Assembly: GCA_032622095.1 (NCBI GenBank) | Contig: CP136069.1 | Coordinates: forward strand, 164,108,394 to 164,172,393 | Reading direction: 5' to 3' | Source: Siphonodentalium dalli | Taxonomy: Eukaryota; Mollusca; Scaphopoda; Gadilida; Siphonodentaliidae | DNA: 64,000 bases | Shown: piece by piece, positions 1 through 10,320 of the stretch | How positions within the stretch are numbered: position 1 is the first letter of the stretch | Layout of the letters: every line of letters begins with the position of its first letter | Position numbers and translations under genes: made by a program | Notes under the pieces: model-generated | What the model was told of the DNA's origin: nothing | What the model saw: only the letters and a program-made list of their open reading frames with translations | Database searches by the model: none

Positions 1-262
1 CATTAATCTTGTAGCTGAGGTGACACAGCACATATACAGCTACATTATCACTATAGCTATACTCACTAATATCCCAAATAAATTGGGGCACCTTGACGTG
101 CAGATGATGGGTGTATACCAAATCTCGACTTTCAACGTACCCGAACATTGGGTGAAATATTGATGTAAACGGTGAAATATTGTCGAACCAACGCTCTTTA
201 TTCAATCTAAACACTGACCATAATGTTGACAGCGGAGTAGGAAATTTCCTATCTTATATTGA

Positions 263-478
263 AATTGCAATAATGAATCGGACTTCATTGCCAGGAGGGA
301 TATATTTGTGGTAAAACTACGGAAACGAGGATACTCTGGCTCAGAAATTCAACAATACATGGCTGATATTAAATTCACAGATCGAAATTCCTACCTGACG
401 AGGAGCGAAATGGGTACGAAACAGGGCATACACAATGTATTAAACCTTAACATCAAGAAATTTCCTATCTTATATTAA
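263..478 (+). pseudogene. truncated PLE reverse transcriptase fragment (short copy), unit 1
   Basis: Open frame after a stop at 260-262 reads through ARRDIF, a KRGYSG block and DRNSYLTRS, then stops at 476-478. The part up to about 453 is a diverged duplicate of 604-763 (offset 323). It then runs abruptly into the 20-bp junction motif at 457-476, so the coding text is cut off. A KRGY...DR.SYL block sits near the C-terminal end of Penelope-type reverse transcriptases. No catalytic YxDD motif is present. It is a remnant and is unlikely to make a functional protein. Confidence 0.6.
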
Positions 479-603
479 ATCATATTAAGCAAACGGAAGC
501 TTTCCAATATCTACACAGATCGTCTAACCACCCTACCAACAATTTTAGGTCGTTTGTACGAGGGGAATGCATACGATATCTGAGAAATTGCAATAATGAA
601 TAG

Positions 604-939
604 TACTTTATTGCCAGGAGGGATATATTTGTGGTAAAACTACAAAAACGAGGATATTCTGGCTCTGATATTCAACAATACATGGGTGATATTAAATTCA
701 CAGATCGAAATTCCTACCTGACGAGAAGCGGGATGGATACGAAACAGGGCATACACAATGTATTACCCACCACAACATATCATAAAGGTTCCAATAATTT
801 ATCAAGAACATTGGGAAAATATTGGAACATGATTTCCGATTCTATCCGATTGAATGCGGTTTTTGTTGACTCTAAACCTAGCATTATTTATAAAAGGGGC
901 CGAAATCTGGGAGAAATCATCTCTATCAAACGAGTCTAA
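604..939 (+). pseudogene. PLE reverse transcriptase C-terminal fragment, unit 1
   Basis: An open frame follows a stop at 601-603. In order it shows ARRDIF, KRGYSGSDIQ, DRNSYLTRSG, a TTYHKGSNNLSRTLGKYW segment, a DS..LN.VF region and YKRGRNLGEI near the end. The order RGY..., ...L.KYW.MI..., F...P.I.YKRGRNL matches the region just before the C-terminal zinc-finger and GIY-YIG part of Penelope-like elements. This assignment comes from motif memory and was not searched. GTG at 631 is a possible start only formally; the frame is open upstream and looks truncated. The downstream frame (854-1084) continues part of the same region after a frameshift, and 1085-1400 shows no convincing GIY-YIG. A degraded element is the best reading. 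Confidence 0.7.
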
Positions 940-1445
940 CATACATGCACATTATACCAAGGTGGAACATGGACGGAAAATGCAAAATGGGATAGCAGCA
1001 CAAACTAGGAAAATCTATATCATACATCTATATAGTGGAACTTTTAAGAGTCGAACCAAATTTCACACATGGGTTGGAATCTGAGATTACTTATCAGTAG
1101 TCAATTTATCCCCGACAGGAAGGCACGGATCGTGACAGGGGTTATCGATGCCATTTTAATGACTTGAAACTTAAAAGCAGACTGCACCTCGTAAAACATC
1201 CCCACAGGGCGTGAACGAGTGGCTTGATCCAGTGAAATACCTGCTGACGAGCAGAACAAAGAAAGCTCCCTTGATGTTAATGTGAACAATTCTATTAGTG
1301 AGAGGCTTGTCGAACTCCACCCAGCTGGTTTGTAGGGACCACGCGTGAGATTGAGTTCCATTCAGATAGCAGATCTACTCTAGGAAGTTGATGTCCTATG
1401 AAATACAAACAATTCACTGGATTGGTGTGAAATTCTCACAAAATC

Positions 1446-1618
1446 AGACTGGGCTAAACACCCTGGATTTACTAAATCCTGCTATACACAGGTTTCGGCG
1501 ACATTCTCGCAAATATCACAGAATTATAGTGAATTGAAGCAAAGATCACAGAATTATATTGGGCTATACACCCTTGAGTAACTAAATCCTGCTACACACA
1601 GGTTATAACGACATACTC
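1446..1618 (+). repeat. imperfect 111-bp tandem duplication inside the PLE unit
   Basis: The stretch beginning GGGCTAAACACCC at about 1449 recurs in diverged form at about 1560 (GGGCTATACACCC), each followed by ACTAAATCCTGCTA and CTCGCAAATAT. No function is evident. It recurs in units 2 and 3. Confidence 0.75.
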
Positions 1619-1744
1619 GCAAATATTGGAGTACAGACACCCCAGAAAGGTGTAGTTTGGCCAAAGTTTTTGGCATAATTTGAGTATGCATCATAACTGC
1701 ATACCGACTTGTTTTTCGCTAACACATATAATATGGTATACTTA

Positions 1745-1941
1745 CACATGGATGGGTTACATACCTGATGAGACAGACCCTCATTTAACCATAATTCTGG
1801 TTAAATGTAAATGTAGTCGAAACATTGCTACCACCAGGAATTCCCATTCTGTGACTGCACACCACATGAATTGGGTAAAATGTATAATTGTGGTATTATG
1901 TAGTGGTGACGCACTCATGTTGCAATGTAGTATGTCATGTG
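1745..1941 (+). ncRNA. predicted hammerhead self-cleaving ribozyme, PLE unit 1
   Basis: All core elements of a hammerhead are present and pair. Stem I is ACATAC (1759-1764) with GTATGT (1930-1935), extended by CACATG (1745-1750) with CATGTG (1936-1941) across an 8-nt bulge. The core CTGATGA is at 1765-1771. Stem II is GAC (1772-1774) with GTC (1816-1818), then a 7/8-nt internal loop and a perfect 10-bp hairpin (1782-1791 with 1798-1807). GAAA is at 1819-1822. Stem III is CATTGC (1823-1828) with GCAATG (1922-1927), followed by the cleavage triplet end T-A (1928-1929). Cleavage is predicted after A1929. Hammerheads are an established feature of Penelope-like elements, which fits the neighbouring reverse transcriptase remnant. 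The 93-nt loop on stem III is longer than usual. Activity is inferred from pairing only. Confidence 0.72.
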
Positions 1942-1945
1942 GGGA

Positions 1946-1994
1946 CTGACCATAATGTTGGCAGCGGAGTAGGAAATTTCCTATCTTATATTGA
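1946..1994 (+). repeat. PLE unit terminal/junction motif
   Basis: CTGACCATAATGTTG followed by GCAGCGGAGTAG and the 20-bp motif (1973-1992) lies just 3' of the hammerhead. It recurs at 212-262 with one change, and its last 20 bases recur at 457-476. The same stretch in unit 3 (6822-6870) forms the right end of the whole array, so it may be an end of the retroelement. Confidence 0.7.
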
Positions 1995-2700
1995 ATCTGT
2001 ATACTTCCTATAGGAATTGCCTTTTGTATCGCGCTTCTTTTGAAGAGGCGATCCTCAGCTGTTTGGATTTGTGGAACGTCATCGCATGGCATCAACATTG
2101 CAATATATTTGTTGCGTCACCACAATGAAATACTATACCTATGCAGGTTGGAAACGCGATCCCTATTGTGTGCGATGGGAATCACGTGCTTGTGTCCTGA
2201 GTCTAATTGACACACGAACAACCTAAGAGGTTTAGGAGGAACTATATTGAGTTAACCATTCCTGTTGTATCTAATTGTTGGATGCAGACATAAGTAATGC
2301 ATGGATACGTATCAACAATTAGATACTTCCACTAGATGAAGGCAGATGGATGGATGGGTGCACATTTGTGTGCTGATTACACTTAGTTGTACATGTGGCA
2401 CCACGAGTATACACTCGGGTCACTAATTAACAATACTACATTAATCTTGTAGCTGAGGTGACACAGCACATATACAGCTACATTATCACTATAGCTATAC
2501 TCACTAATATCCCAAATAAATTGGGGCACCTTGACGTGCAGATGATGGGTGTATACCAAATCTCGACTTTCAACGTACCCGAACATTGGGTGAAATATTG
2601 ATGTAAACGGTGAAATATTGTCGAACCAACGCTCTTTATTCAATCTAAACACTGACCATAATGTTGACAGCGGAGTAGGAAATTTCCTATCTTATATTGA

Positions 2701-2916
2701 AATTGCAATAATGAATCGGACTTCATTGCCAGGAGGGATATATTTGTGGTAAAACTACGGAAACGAGGATACTCTGGCTCAGAAATTCAACAATACATGG
2801 CTGATATTAAATTCACAGATCGAAATTCCTACCTGACGAGGAGCGAAATGGGTACGAAACAGGGCATACACAATGTATTAAACCTTAACATCAAGAAATT
2901 TCCTATCTTATATTAA
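2701..2916 (+). pseudogene. truncated PLE reverse transcriptase fragment (short copy), unit 2
   Basis: Same text as the unit 1 fragment 2438 bp upstream, with the same abrupt end at the 20-bp motif. Confidence 0.6.
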
Positions 2917-3041
2917 ATCATATTAAGCAAACGGAAGCTTTCCAATATCTACACAGATCGTCTAACCACCCTACCAACAATTTTAGGTCGTTTGTACGAG
3001 GGGAATGCATACGATATCTGAGAAATTGCAATAATGAATAG

Positions 3042-3377
3042 TACTTTATTGCCAGGAGGGATATATTTGTGGTAAAACTACAAAAACGAGGATATTCTGG
3101 CTCTGATATTCAACAATACATGGGTGATATTAAATTCACAGATCGAAATTCCTACCTGACGAGAAGCGGGATGGATACGAAACAGGGCATACACAATGTA
3201 TTACCCACCACAACATATCATAAAGGTTCCAATAATTTATCAAGAACATTGGGAAAATATTGGAACATGATTTCCGATTCTATCCGATTGAATGCGGTTT
3301 TTGTTGACTCTAAACCTAGCATTATTTATAAAAGGGGCCGAAATCTGGGAGAAATCATCTCTATCAAACGAGTCTAA
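3042..3377 (+). pseudogene. PLE reverse transcriptase C-terminal fragment, unit 2
   Basis: Repeats the unit 1 fragment with the KRGYSG, DRNSYL, GKYW and YKRGRNL landmarks unchanged. The identical translation means no selective signal can be read from comparing copies. Confidence 0.7.
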
Positions 3378-4182
3378 CATACATGCACATTATACCAAGG
3401 TGGAACATGGACGGAAAATGCAAAATGGGATAGCAGCACAAACTAGGAAAATCTATATCATACATCTATATAGTGGAACTTTTAAGAGTCGAACCAAATT
3501 TCACACATGGGTTGGAATCTGAGATTACTTATCAGTAGTCAATTTATCCCCGACAGGAAGGCACGGATCGTGACAGGGGTTATCGATGCCATTTTAATGA
3601 CTTGAAACTTAAAAGCAGACTGCACCTCGTAAAACATCCCCACAGGGCGTGAACGAGTGGCTTGATCCAGTGAAATACCTGCTGACGAGCAGAACAAAGA
3701 AAGCTCCCTTGATGTTAATGTGAACAATTCTATTAGTGAGAGGCTTGTCGAACTCCACCCAGCTGGTTTGTAGGGACCACGCGTGAGATTGAGTTCCATT
3801 CAGATAGCAGATCTACTCTAGGAAGTTGATGTCCTATGAAATACAAACAATTCACTGGATTGGTGTGAAATTCTCACAAAATCAGACTGGGCTAAACACC
3901 CTGGATTTACTAAATCCTGCTATACACAGGTTTCGGCGACATTCTCGCAAATATCACAGAATTATAGTGAATTGAAGCAAAGATCACAGAATTATATTGG
4001 GCTATACACCCTTGAGTAACTAAATCCTGCTACACACAGGTTATAACGACATACTCGCAAATATTGGAGTACAGACACCCCAGAAAGGTGTAGTTTGGCC
4101 AAAGTTTTTGGCATAATTTGAGTATGCATCATAACTGCATACCGACTTGTTTTTCGCTAACACATATAATATGGTATACTTA

Positions 4183-4379
4183 CACATGGATGGGTTACAT
4201 ACCTGATGAGACAGACCCTCATTTAACCATAATTCTGGTTAAATGTAAATGTAGTCGAAACATTGCTACCACCAGGAATTCCCATTCTGTGACTGCACAC
4301 CACATGAATTGGGTAAAATGTATAATTGTGGTATTATGTAGTGGTGACGCACTCATGTTGCAATGTAGTATGTCATGTG
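4183..4379 (+). ncRNA. predicted hammerhead self-cleaving ribozyme, PLE unit 2
   Basis: Identical to the unit 1 structure. CTGATGA is at 4203-4209, GAAA at 4257-4260 and the predicted cleavage follows A4367. With head-to-tail copies, a read-through transcript would be cut once per unit into 2438-nt monomers. Confidence 0.72.
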
Positions 4380-5138
4380 GGGACTGACCATAATGTTGGC
4401 AGCGGAGTAGGAAATTTCCTATCTTATATTGAATCTGTATACTTCCTATAGGAATTGCCTTTTGTATCGCGCTTCTTTTGAAGAGGCGATCCTCAGCTGT
4501 TTGGATTTGTGGAACGTCATCGCATGGCATCAACATTGCAATATATTTGTTGCGTCACCACAATGAAATACTATACCTATGCAGGTTGGAAACGCGATCC
4601 CTATTGTGTGCGATGGGAATCACGTGCTTGTGTCCTGAGTCTAATTGACACACGAACAACCTAAGAGGTTTAGGAGGAACTATATTGAGTTAACCATTCC
4701 TGTTGTATCTAATTGTTGGATGCAGACATAAGTAATGCATGGATACGTATCAACAATTAGATACTTCCACTAGATGAAGGCAGATGGATGGATGGGTGCA
4801 CATTTGTGTGCTGATTACACTTAGTTGTACATGTGGCACCACGAGTATACACTCGGGTCACTAATTAACAATACTACATTAATCTTGTAGCTGAGGTGAC
4901 ACAGCACATATACAGCTACATTATCACTATAGCTATACTCACTAATATCCCAAATAAATTGGGGCACCTTGACGTGCAGATGATGGGTGTATACCAAATC
5001 TCGACTTTCAACGTACCCGAACATTGGGTGAAATATTGATGTAAACGGTGAAATATTGTCGAACCAACGCTCTTTATTCAATCTAAACACTGACCATAAT
5101 GTTGACAGCGGAGTAGGAAATTTCCTATCTTATATTGA

Positions 5139-5354
5139 AATTGCAATAATGAATCGGACTTCATTGCCAGGAGGGATATATTTGTGGTAAAACTACGGAA
5201 ACGAGGATACTCTGGCTCAGAAATTCAACAATACATGGCTGATATTAAATTCACAGATCGAAATTCCTACCTGACGAGGAGCGAAATGGGTACGAAACAG
5301 GGCATACACAATGTATTAAACCTTAACATCAAGAAATTTCCTATCTTATATTAA
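5139..5354 (+). pseudogene. truncated PLE reverse transcriptase fragment (short copy), unit 3
   Basis: Third copy of the short fragment, unchanged. Confidence 0.6.
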
Positions 5355-5479
5355 ATCATATTAAGCAAACGGAAGCTTTCCAATATCTACACAGATCGTC
5401 TAACCACCCTACCAACAATTTTAGGTCGTTTGTACGAGGGGAATGCATACGATATCTGAGAAATTGCAATAATGAATAG

Positions 5480-5815
5480 TACTTTATTGCCAGGAGGGAT
5501 ATATTTGTGGTAAAACTACAAAAACGAGGATATTCTGGCTCTGATATTCAACAATACATGGGTGATATTAAATTCACAGATCGAAATTCCTACCTGACGA
5601 GAAGCGGGATGGATACGAAACAGGGCATACACAATGTATTACCCACCACAACATATCATAAAGGTTCCAATAATTTATCAAGAACATTGGGAAAATATTG
5701 GAACATGATTTCCGATTCTATCCGATTGAATGCGGTTTTTGTTGACTCTAAACCTAGCATTATTTATAAAAGGGGCCGAAATCTGGGAGAAATCATCTCT
5801 ATCAAACGAGTCTAA
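5480..5815 (+). pseudogene. PLE reverse transcriptase C-terminal fragment, unit 3
   Basis: Third copy of the reverse transcriptase C-terminal remnant, same landmarks and same stop. Confidence 0.7.
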
Positions 5816-6620
5816 CATACATGCACATTATACCAAGGTGGAACATGGACGGAAAATGCAAAATGGGATAGCAGCACAAACTAGGAAAATCTATATCATA
5901 CATCTATATAGTGGAACTTTTAAGAGTCGAACCAAATTTCACACATGGGTTGGAATCTGAGATTACTTATCAGTAGTCAATTTATCCCCGACAGGAAGGC
6001 ACGGATCGTGACAGGGGTTATCGATGCCATTTTAATGACTTGAAACTTAAAAGCAGACTGCACCTCGTAAAACATCCCCACAGGGCGTGAACGAGTGGCT
6101 TGATCCAGTGAAATACCTGCTGACGAGCAGAACAAAGAAAGCTCCCTTGATGTTAATGTGAACAATTCTATTAGTGAGAGGCTTGTCGAACTCCACCCAG
6201 CTGGTTTGTAGGGACCACGCGTGAGATTGAGTTCCATTCAGATAGCAGATCTACTCTAGGAAGTTGATGTCCTATGAAATACAAACAATTCACTGGATTG
6301 GTGTGAAATTCTCACAAAATCAGACTGGGCTAAACACCCTGGATTTACTAAATCCTGCTATACACAGGTTTCGGCGACATTCTCGCAAATATCACAGAAT
6401 TATAGTGAATTGAAGCAAAGATCACAGAATTATATTGGGCTATACACCCTTGAGTAACTAAATCCTGCTACACACAGGTTATAACGACATACTCGCAAAT
6501 ATTGGAGTACAGACACCCCAGAAAGGTGTAGTTTGGCCAAAGTTTTTGGCATAATTTGAGTATGCATCATAACTGCATACCGACTTGTTTTTCGCTAACA
6601 CATATAATATGGTATACTTA

Positions 6621-6817
6621 CACATGGATGGGTTACATACCTGATGAGACAGACCCTCATTTAACCATAATTCTGGTTAAATGTAAATGTAGTCGAAACA
6701 TTGCTACCACCAGGAATTCCCATTCTGTGACTGCACACCACATGAATTGGGTAAAATGTATAATTGTGGTATTATGTAGTGGTGACGCACTCATGTTGCA
6801 ATGTAGTATGTCATGTG
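6621..6817 (+). ncRNA. predicted hammerhead self-cleaving ribozyme, PLE unit 3
   Basis: Last hammerhead copy, complete with CTGATGA at 6641-6647, GAAA at 6695-6698 and the T-A cleavage site. It lies about 55 bp before the array ends, so the array terminates just downstream of an intact ribozyme. Confidence 0.72.
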
Positions 6818-6873
6818 GGGACTGACCATAATGTTGGCAGCGGAGTAGGAAATTTCCTATCTTATATTGAATC

Positions 6874-7074
6874 CCAATCTCACCAATAAATCTGCAGTCT
6901 TTAAAACCTGCCTGTGGTAATCTTGTTTGTTCAACTCCCATGTCTTATGGGAAGAAGTCTTATCTGCTAGAGAGCAATATACATGTAGAAGACTTTCTAT
7001 ATCAGAATTTAAAGTTCCTCTCCCCAGTCAATCAAGGATTCATAGTGTTCAGGCATAGTTACTAGTATGTATAC
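6874..7074. other. low-copy spacer between PLE array and SINE
   Basis: No open frame, repeat or RNA gene recognised. The sequence is seen once in the window. Confidence 0.5.
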
Positions 7075-7525
7075 AGACAGTATAATAATAATAATATATA
7101 GCATTTGTAAAGCGCCTTTCCCATGAGGCCCAAAGCGCTCAAAGTTTTACAATTATTACCCTGATGAGCCTGAACATTCAGTAACCATCTACTGCTCCCC
7201 GGGGACAGGGGGAGGTACAGCCGGGAGTATGCGAGGATACCATATGGCTAGCATACTGACAAGATCTTTCACTGCTCATTATCAGGTACCCTTGTAATGC
7301 ATGGGTGGTGCAAAGCAGACACAGTACGAGCGACCTTGCTCAAGGGTCACAACTTGGCGCGAGATTCAAACAGTGTACAATCCAACAATTGCACATCGCT
7401 CAAGTCGGCCAAGCCACTGCTGTGTGGAAACTCATAACAGACCACCAGCCAGCCGCGAACTCGCCTCGCTGTGTTGACAGCGAAGACAAGTCCAACGCGC
7501 TAACCACTGGACCACGGAGCTGCAT
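7075..7525 (-). mobile_element. tRNA-derived SINE
   Basis: Read on the minus strand, it begins near 7522 with a tRNA-like head: GCTCCGTGGTCCAGTGGTTA contains an RNA polymerase III A-box (TGGTCCAGTGG), and GCGAGTTCGCGGC about 50 nt further on resembles a B-box (GTTCG core). The body follows, and the 3' end is GGCGCTTTACAAATGC with a (TAT/ATT)n tail at 7080-7100. The AAGCGC...GCGCTTT stretch near 7110-7140 resembles conserved 3' domains of invertebrate SINEs. This is established SINE architecture, while the family name is unknown to me. No clear target duplication is left, because the 451-bp element abuts the head. Confidence 0.7.
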
Positions 7526-7527
7526 AA

Positions 7528-7978
7528 GGTTACACTGGTGTAAATAAGGTTCGGAGAGACCTCTAGCGGATGCGGGAGGAATATATAGGAGAGAATAAAA
7601 TAGACACTGGGCCCTGATTGGTCAATAGCCTTGTGTGCTTTTTGCATAAAAAAATCATCACACCTCTTCCCTATGATTTCCCATAGGTAAGATAGCCATT
7701 GGCACAGGAATTAACCCTTTGTAGTGAAGTTTGAATTTGTTGGTGTGGTCTAAAATATGACAGTATTTTTTTATGCGGATCTGACACTAGTTACGAAAAC
7801 ACAAGATTTAAAGGCGAATTCCCTGCTAGACAGATATGATTTTTTTGTGTAAAAAGTTTCCCGAAATGTCAATTTTTCAGATTAAAAAAAAAAATTGGAC
7901 CCATGGTTCATATAGCCAACAGCATACGCTAAAACGTTAGCACTGAGGCCTATGGAAAACATTTACACCAGTGTAACC
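7528..7978 (+). mobile_element. family F terminal-inverted-repeat element, left arm of composite
   Basis: It starts GGTTACACTGGTGTAAAT and ends with the exact reverse complement. It is 451 bp, appears identical to 8881-9331 (same length, same 11-A run) and is a few percent different from 13736-14186. It contains no coding capacity, so it is a non-autonomous DNA element. It is flanked by TAA on both sides (7525-7527 and 7979-7981). Confidence 0.85.
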
Positions 7979-8880
7979 TAAAGGGAAAAATGAACTTTTT
8001 GGCATTTTTGATTCCTGGGAGTCACTTTAAAGTATTTTAATGCATTTTTCACAGCCTGGTCTTTCAGTCCAATGAATCTCCCATGCATGGTGTGGCTATT
8101 CTTGCTGCTGATGTCTTCTTTCACTTCCATCGGCCAAAAAAATGGTATGATTTTTCATAAAAAATGCCACTTTTTCAAGGTATTTTCAAAAAATTTCAAG
8201 GTGGTAATTGTCACATGATAATGCAAATTACCCATTACATGAGCATGTCAATGACACACATACCAATTGTTATAAGAAGCTAATCTAACAAGTATTTTGG
8301 ATTTTATAGCCAGTGATATACAGATATATATAATAAAAGTGTCTCATTTTCACTGGTGGGTATGGCCATTTGAAGGTTAATAGCACTAAAACTTGGACAC
8401 ATTTAAGAAAATGCTTCAGCATTTCAAAGAGAGCATATCTTTGTTCAACTAATTCAATATACACCCACATCCAGTTATCTTGGATCACCCTTGCAGACCT
8501 GAAAATGTCATATTTTAGTCTTCCATGTGCTGATAAAGTCATGTGCTTGATGCTCAGCTGATCAGATCTGGACTCAATGACCTCACATCACCAGAAGTTC
8601 TCTCATGGAAAGGATCTTGTACAGTCTTCCATAGCTGATCCAAGTTTGCAACACCAGACCCCAAAAACTGTGTGAAAATGGGGCCTGAATATGACTTGTG
8701 GTGGAAAAATGTGCTTTTTTTATGAATAATGTGTTACAGAGAGTGGGGTTAAATTGTGTGTGATAAATAAAGAACCACAGAAGTGATATTATTTTTGAAC
8801 ACATTTTTTTCATTCATGGGCAATTCTGAAAAAATGTAGGGTGTTACAATTATTCCGCGAAAAAGCGGGCTATCGCTTTA

Positions 8881-9331
8881 GGTTACACTGGTGTAAATAA
8901 GGTTCGGAGAGACCTCTAGCGGATGCGGGAGGAATATATAGGAGAGAATAAAATAGACACTGGGCCCTGATTGGTCAATAGCCTTGTGTGCTTTTTGCAT
9001 AAAAAAATCATCACACCTCTTCCCTATGATTTCCCATAGGTAAGATAGCCATTGGCACAGGAATTAACCCTTTGTAGTGAAGTTTGAATTTGTTGGTGTG
9101 GTCTAAAATATGACAGTATTTTTTTATGCGGATCTGACACTAGTTACGAAAACACAAGATTTAAAGGCGAATTCCCTGCTAGACAGATATGATTTTTTTG
9201 TGTAAAAAGTTTCCCGAAATGTCAATTTTTCAGATTAAAAAAAAAAATTGGACCCATGGTTCATATAGCCAACAGCATACGCTAAAACGTTAGCACTGAG
9301 GCCTATGGAAAACATTTACACCAGTGTAACC
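8881..9331 (+). mobile_element. family F terminal-inverted-repeat element, right arm of composite
   Basis: Same 451 bp and same orientation as the left arm at an offset of 1353. The 18-bp inverted ends are intact. Left flank CTTTA and right flank ATAA do not match each other. Confidence 0.85.
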
Positions 9332-9920
9332 ATAAAGATGACTGCATGTCTACCATATCAAACACCCTTCTGGGATGGGCACTAAAAAGCACATGAAATT
9401 ATCTACTGGTTTGTTTGGGTATATAAAACTTACAAGCATGCATATGCCAATTTGAATTCTGAGGTGTGGTACCTCAGTCAAGGTGTGGCCTGTGGTACCA
9501 TTTTCAGTGTGGTGTGGGACTTTATATTTCAGTGCAGTTGAGGGATGTCTGAGGAACATTTACACCCTGTGCAATGTGTCTGAGGTGCATGTGAGATATG
9601 TGTCTTAGGTCCTGAGGTGTATGACCAAATATTTAAGTGAGGTTTGAATTAATATCATACAAGTTATGTTATTATAAAGTAATAGTGTATGTCTTGGGCC
9701 TGTTGATATGTCAATATTGTGCTCTGAGAAAGATGTGCCACCACAATCTAAACTGAGAGAATAATTACAAGAGAGCTGCATAATTGAGTGCCTGGGTGGC
9801 ATTTGTTTGTTCACATTGACAATACTTATCATATTATTGTGCTACATTAACTGTTTACTTGCAATATACATGGACAGCCTTAACACAAGTATAAAGAGTA
9901 AGCATTAATGTACTTCTTAA
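9332..9920. other. low-copy sequence
   Basis: Frames are short and unrecognised. Nothing repeated elsewhere in the window was noticed. Confidence 0.4.
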
Positions 9921-9929
9921 CTGTTCGGG

Positions 9930-10045
9930 GAAAAAATAAAAAAATATTACCAAAAAAAAAAACAATCCCCTACCTACCTACCTGGAATTTTTTGGCACCG
10001 TAATAGGAAACAAATAATTTTTTTTTTTTGGCCTTATTCATAACT
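9930..10045. repeat. A/T homopolymer-rich low-complexity tract
   Basis: Runs of A flank a CTACCTACCTACCTGG stretch, followed by a 12-14 T run. No function is apparent. Confidence 0.6.
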
Positions 10046-10320
10046 GGAACTCAGAGATGGTGCATCGGAATAACTGCATCTTTCAAACAGTGTATGATGT
10101 TCCATGATTGTGAACGATAACAGCTTTTCAACTCAGTCACATTTTTTGGTTTTTGTGATATTCACATTATATTTTTCAACTGGAAAATGCCAATAAAGTC
10201 AAGACCCCAGTACACAGCGTTATAACGTCATTTAACAGCGAAGAGGTTAATGCTGCACCAGTACAGCTCCCGCCATGAAAGGGTTAAAGATAAAGAGCTG
10301 ACAGTGCAGACAATGTAACA

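Larger units (their letters stand above)
1..6873 (+). repeat. 2438-bp head-to-tail tandem array of a Penelope-like (PLE) unit, about 2.8 copies
   Basis: Positions 1, 2439 and 4877 start the same text, and every landmark recurs at +2438 and +4876. Copies look essentially identical, so the array is either very young, homogenised or an assembly product. Each unit holds two partial Penelope-type reverse transcriptase fragments, a hammerhead-like fold and three copies of a 20-bp motif, GAAATTTCCTATCTTATATT. The third copy stops at about 6873, directly after this motif, where the text changes from GTATACTTCC to CCAATCTCAC. The array continues off the left edge. PLEs are known to form tandem head-to-tail and partial copies. 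No copy has a full-length reverse transcriptase or an evident GIY-YIG domain, so the array as seen is non-autonomous. Confidence 0.9.
7528..9331 (+). mobile_element. possible composite of two family F elements plus 902-bp interior
   Basis: Two identical 451-bp copies in direct orientation enclose 7979-8880. The outermost flanks match (ATAA at 7524-7527 and at 9332-9335), while the inner flanks do not. A solo copy elsewhere has a 4-bp duplication, AATA. This would fit transposition of the whole block as one unit. Alternatively, an LTR-like or tandem duplication origin is possible, but no primer-binding site or polypurine tract is visible next to the arms. The interior has minus-strand frames at 8583-8813 and 8285-8542 that I do not recognise. 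One could be a captured fragment, but splice sites and conservation cannot be judged. Confidence 0.45.

Noticed and set aside
1101-1361. 86-codon minus-strand frame repeated in all PLE units
   Set aside because: It is opposite to the degraded element text and repeats only because the unit repeats. No domain recognised.
1400-1480. Possible tyrosine-recombinase-like text (ILTKSDWAKHPGFTK) in the PLE unit
   Set aside because: Very short, with stop codons on both sides and no catalytic Arg or Tyr context. The sequence is also part of a local duplication.
7400-7525. Functional tRNA gene
   Set aside because: A-box and B-box-like words are present, but the arms do not form a clean cloverleaf and a SINE body and tail follow.
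7528-9331. LTR retrotransposon reading (451-bp direct repeats plus a solo copy)
   Set aside because: Arms end in an 18-bp inverted repeat rather than TG...CA. No primer-binding site or polypurine tract adjoins them, and the interior lacks gag or pol text.
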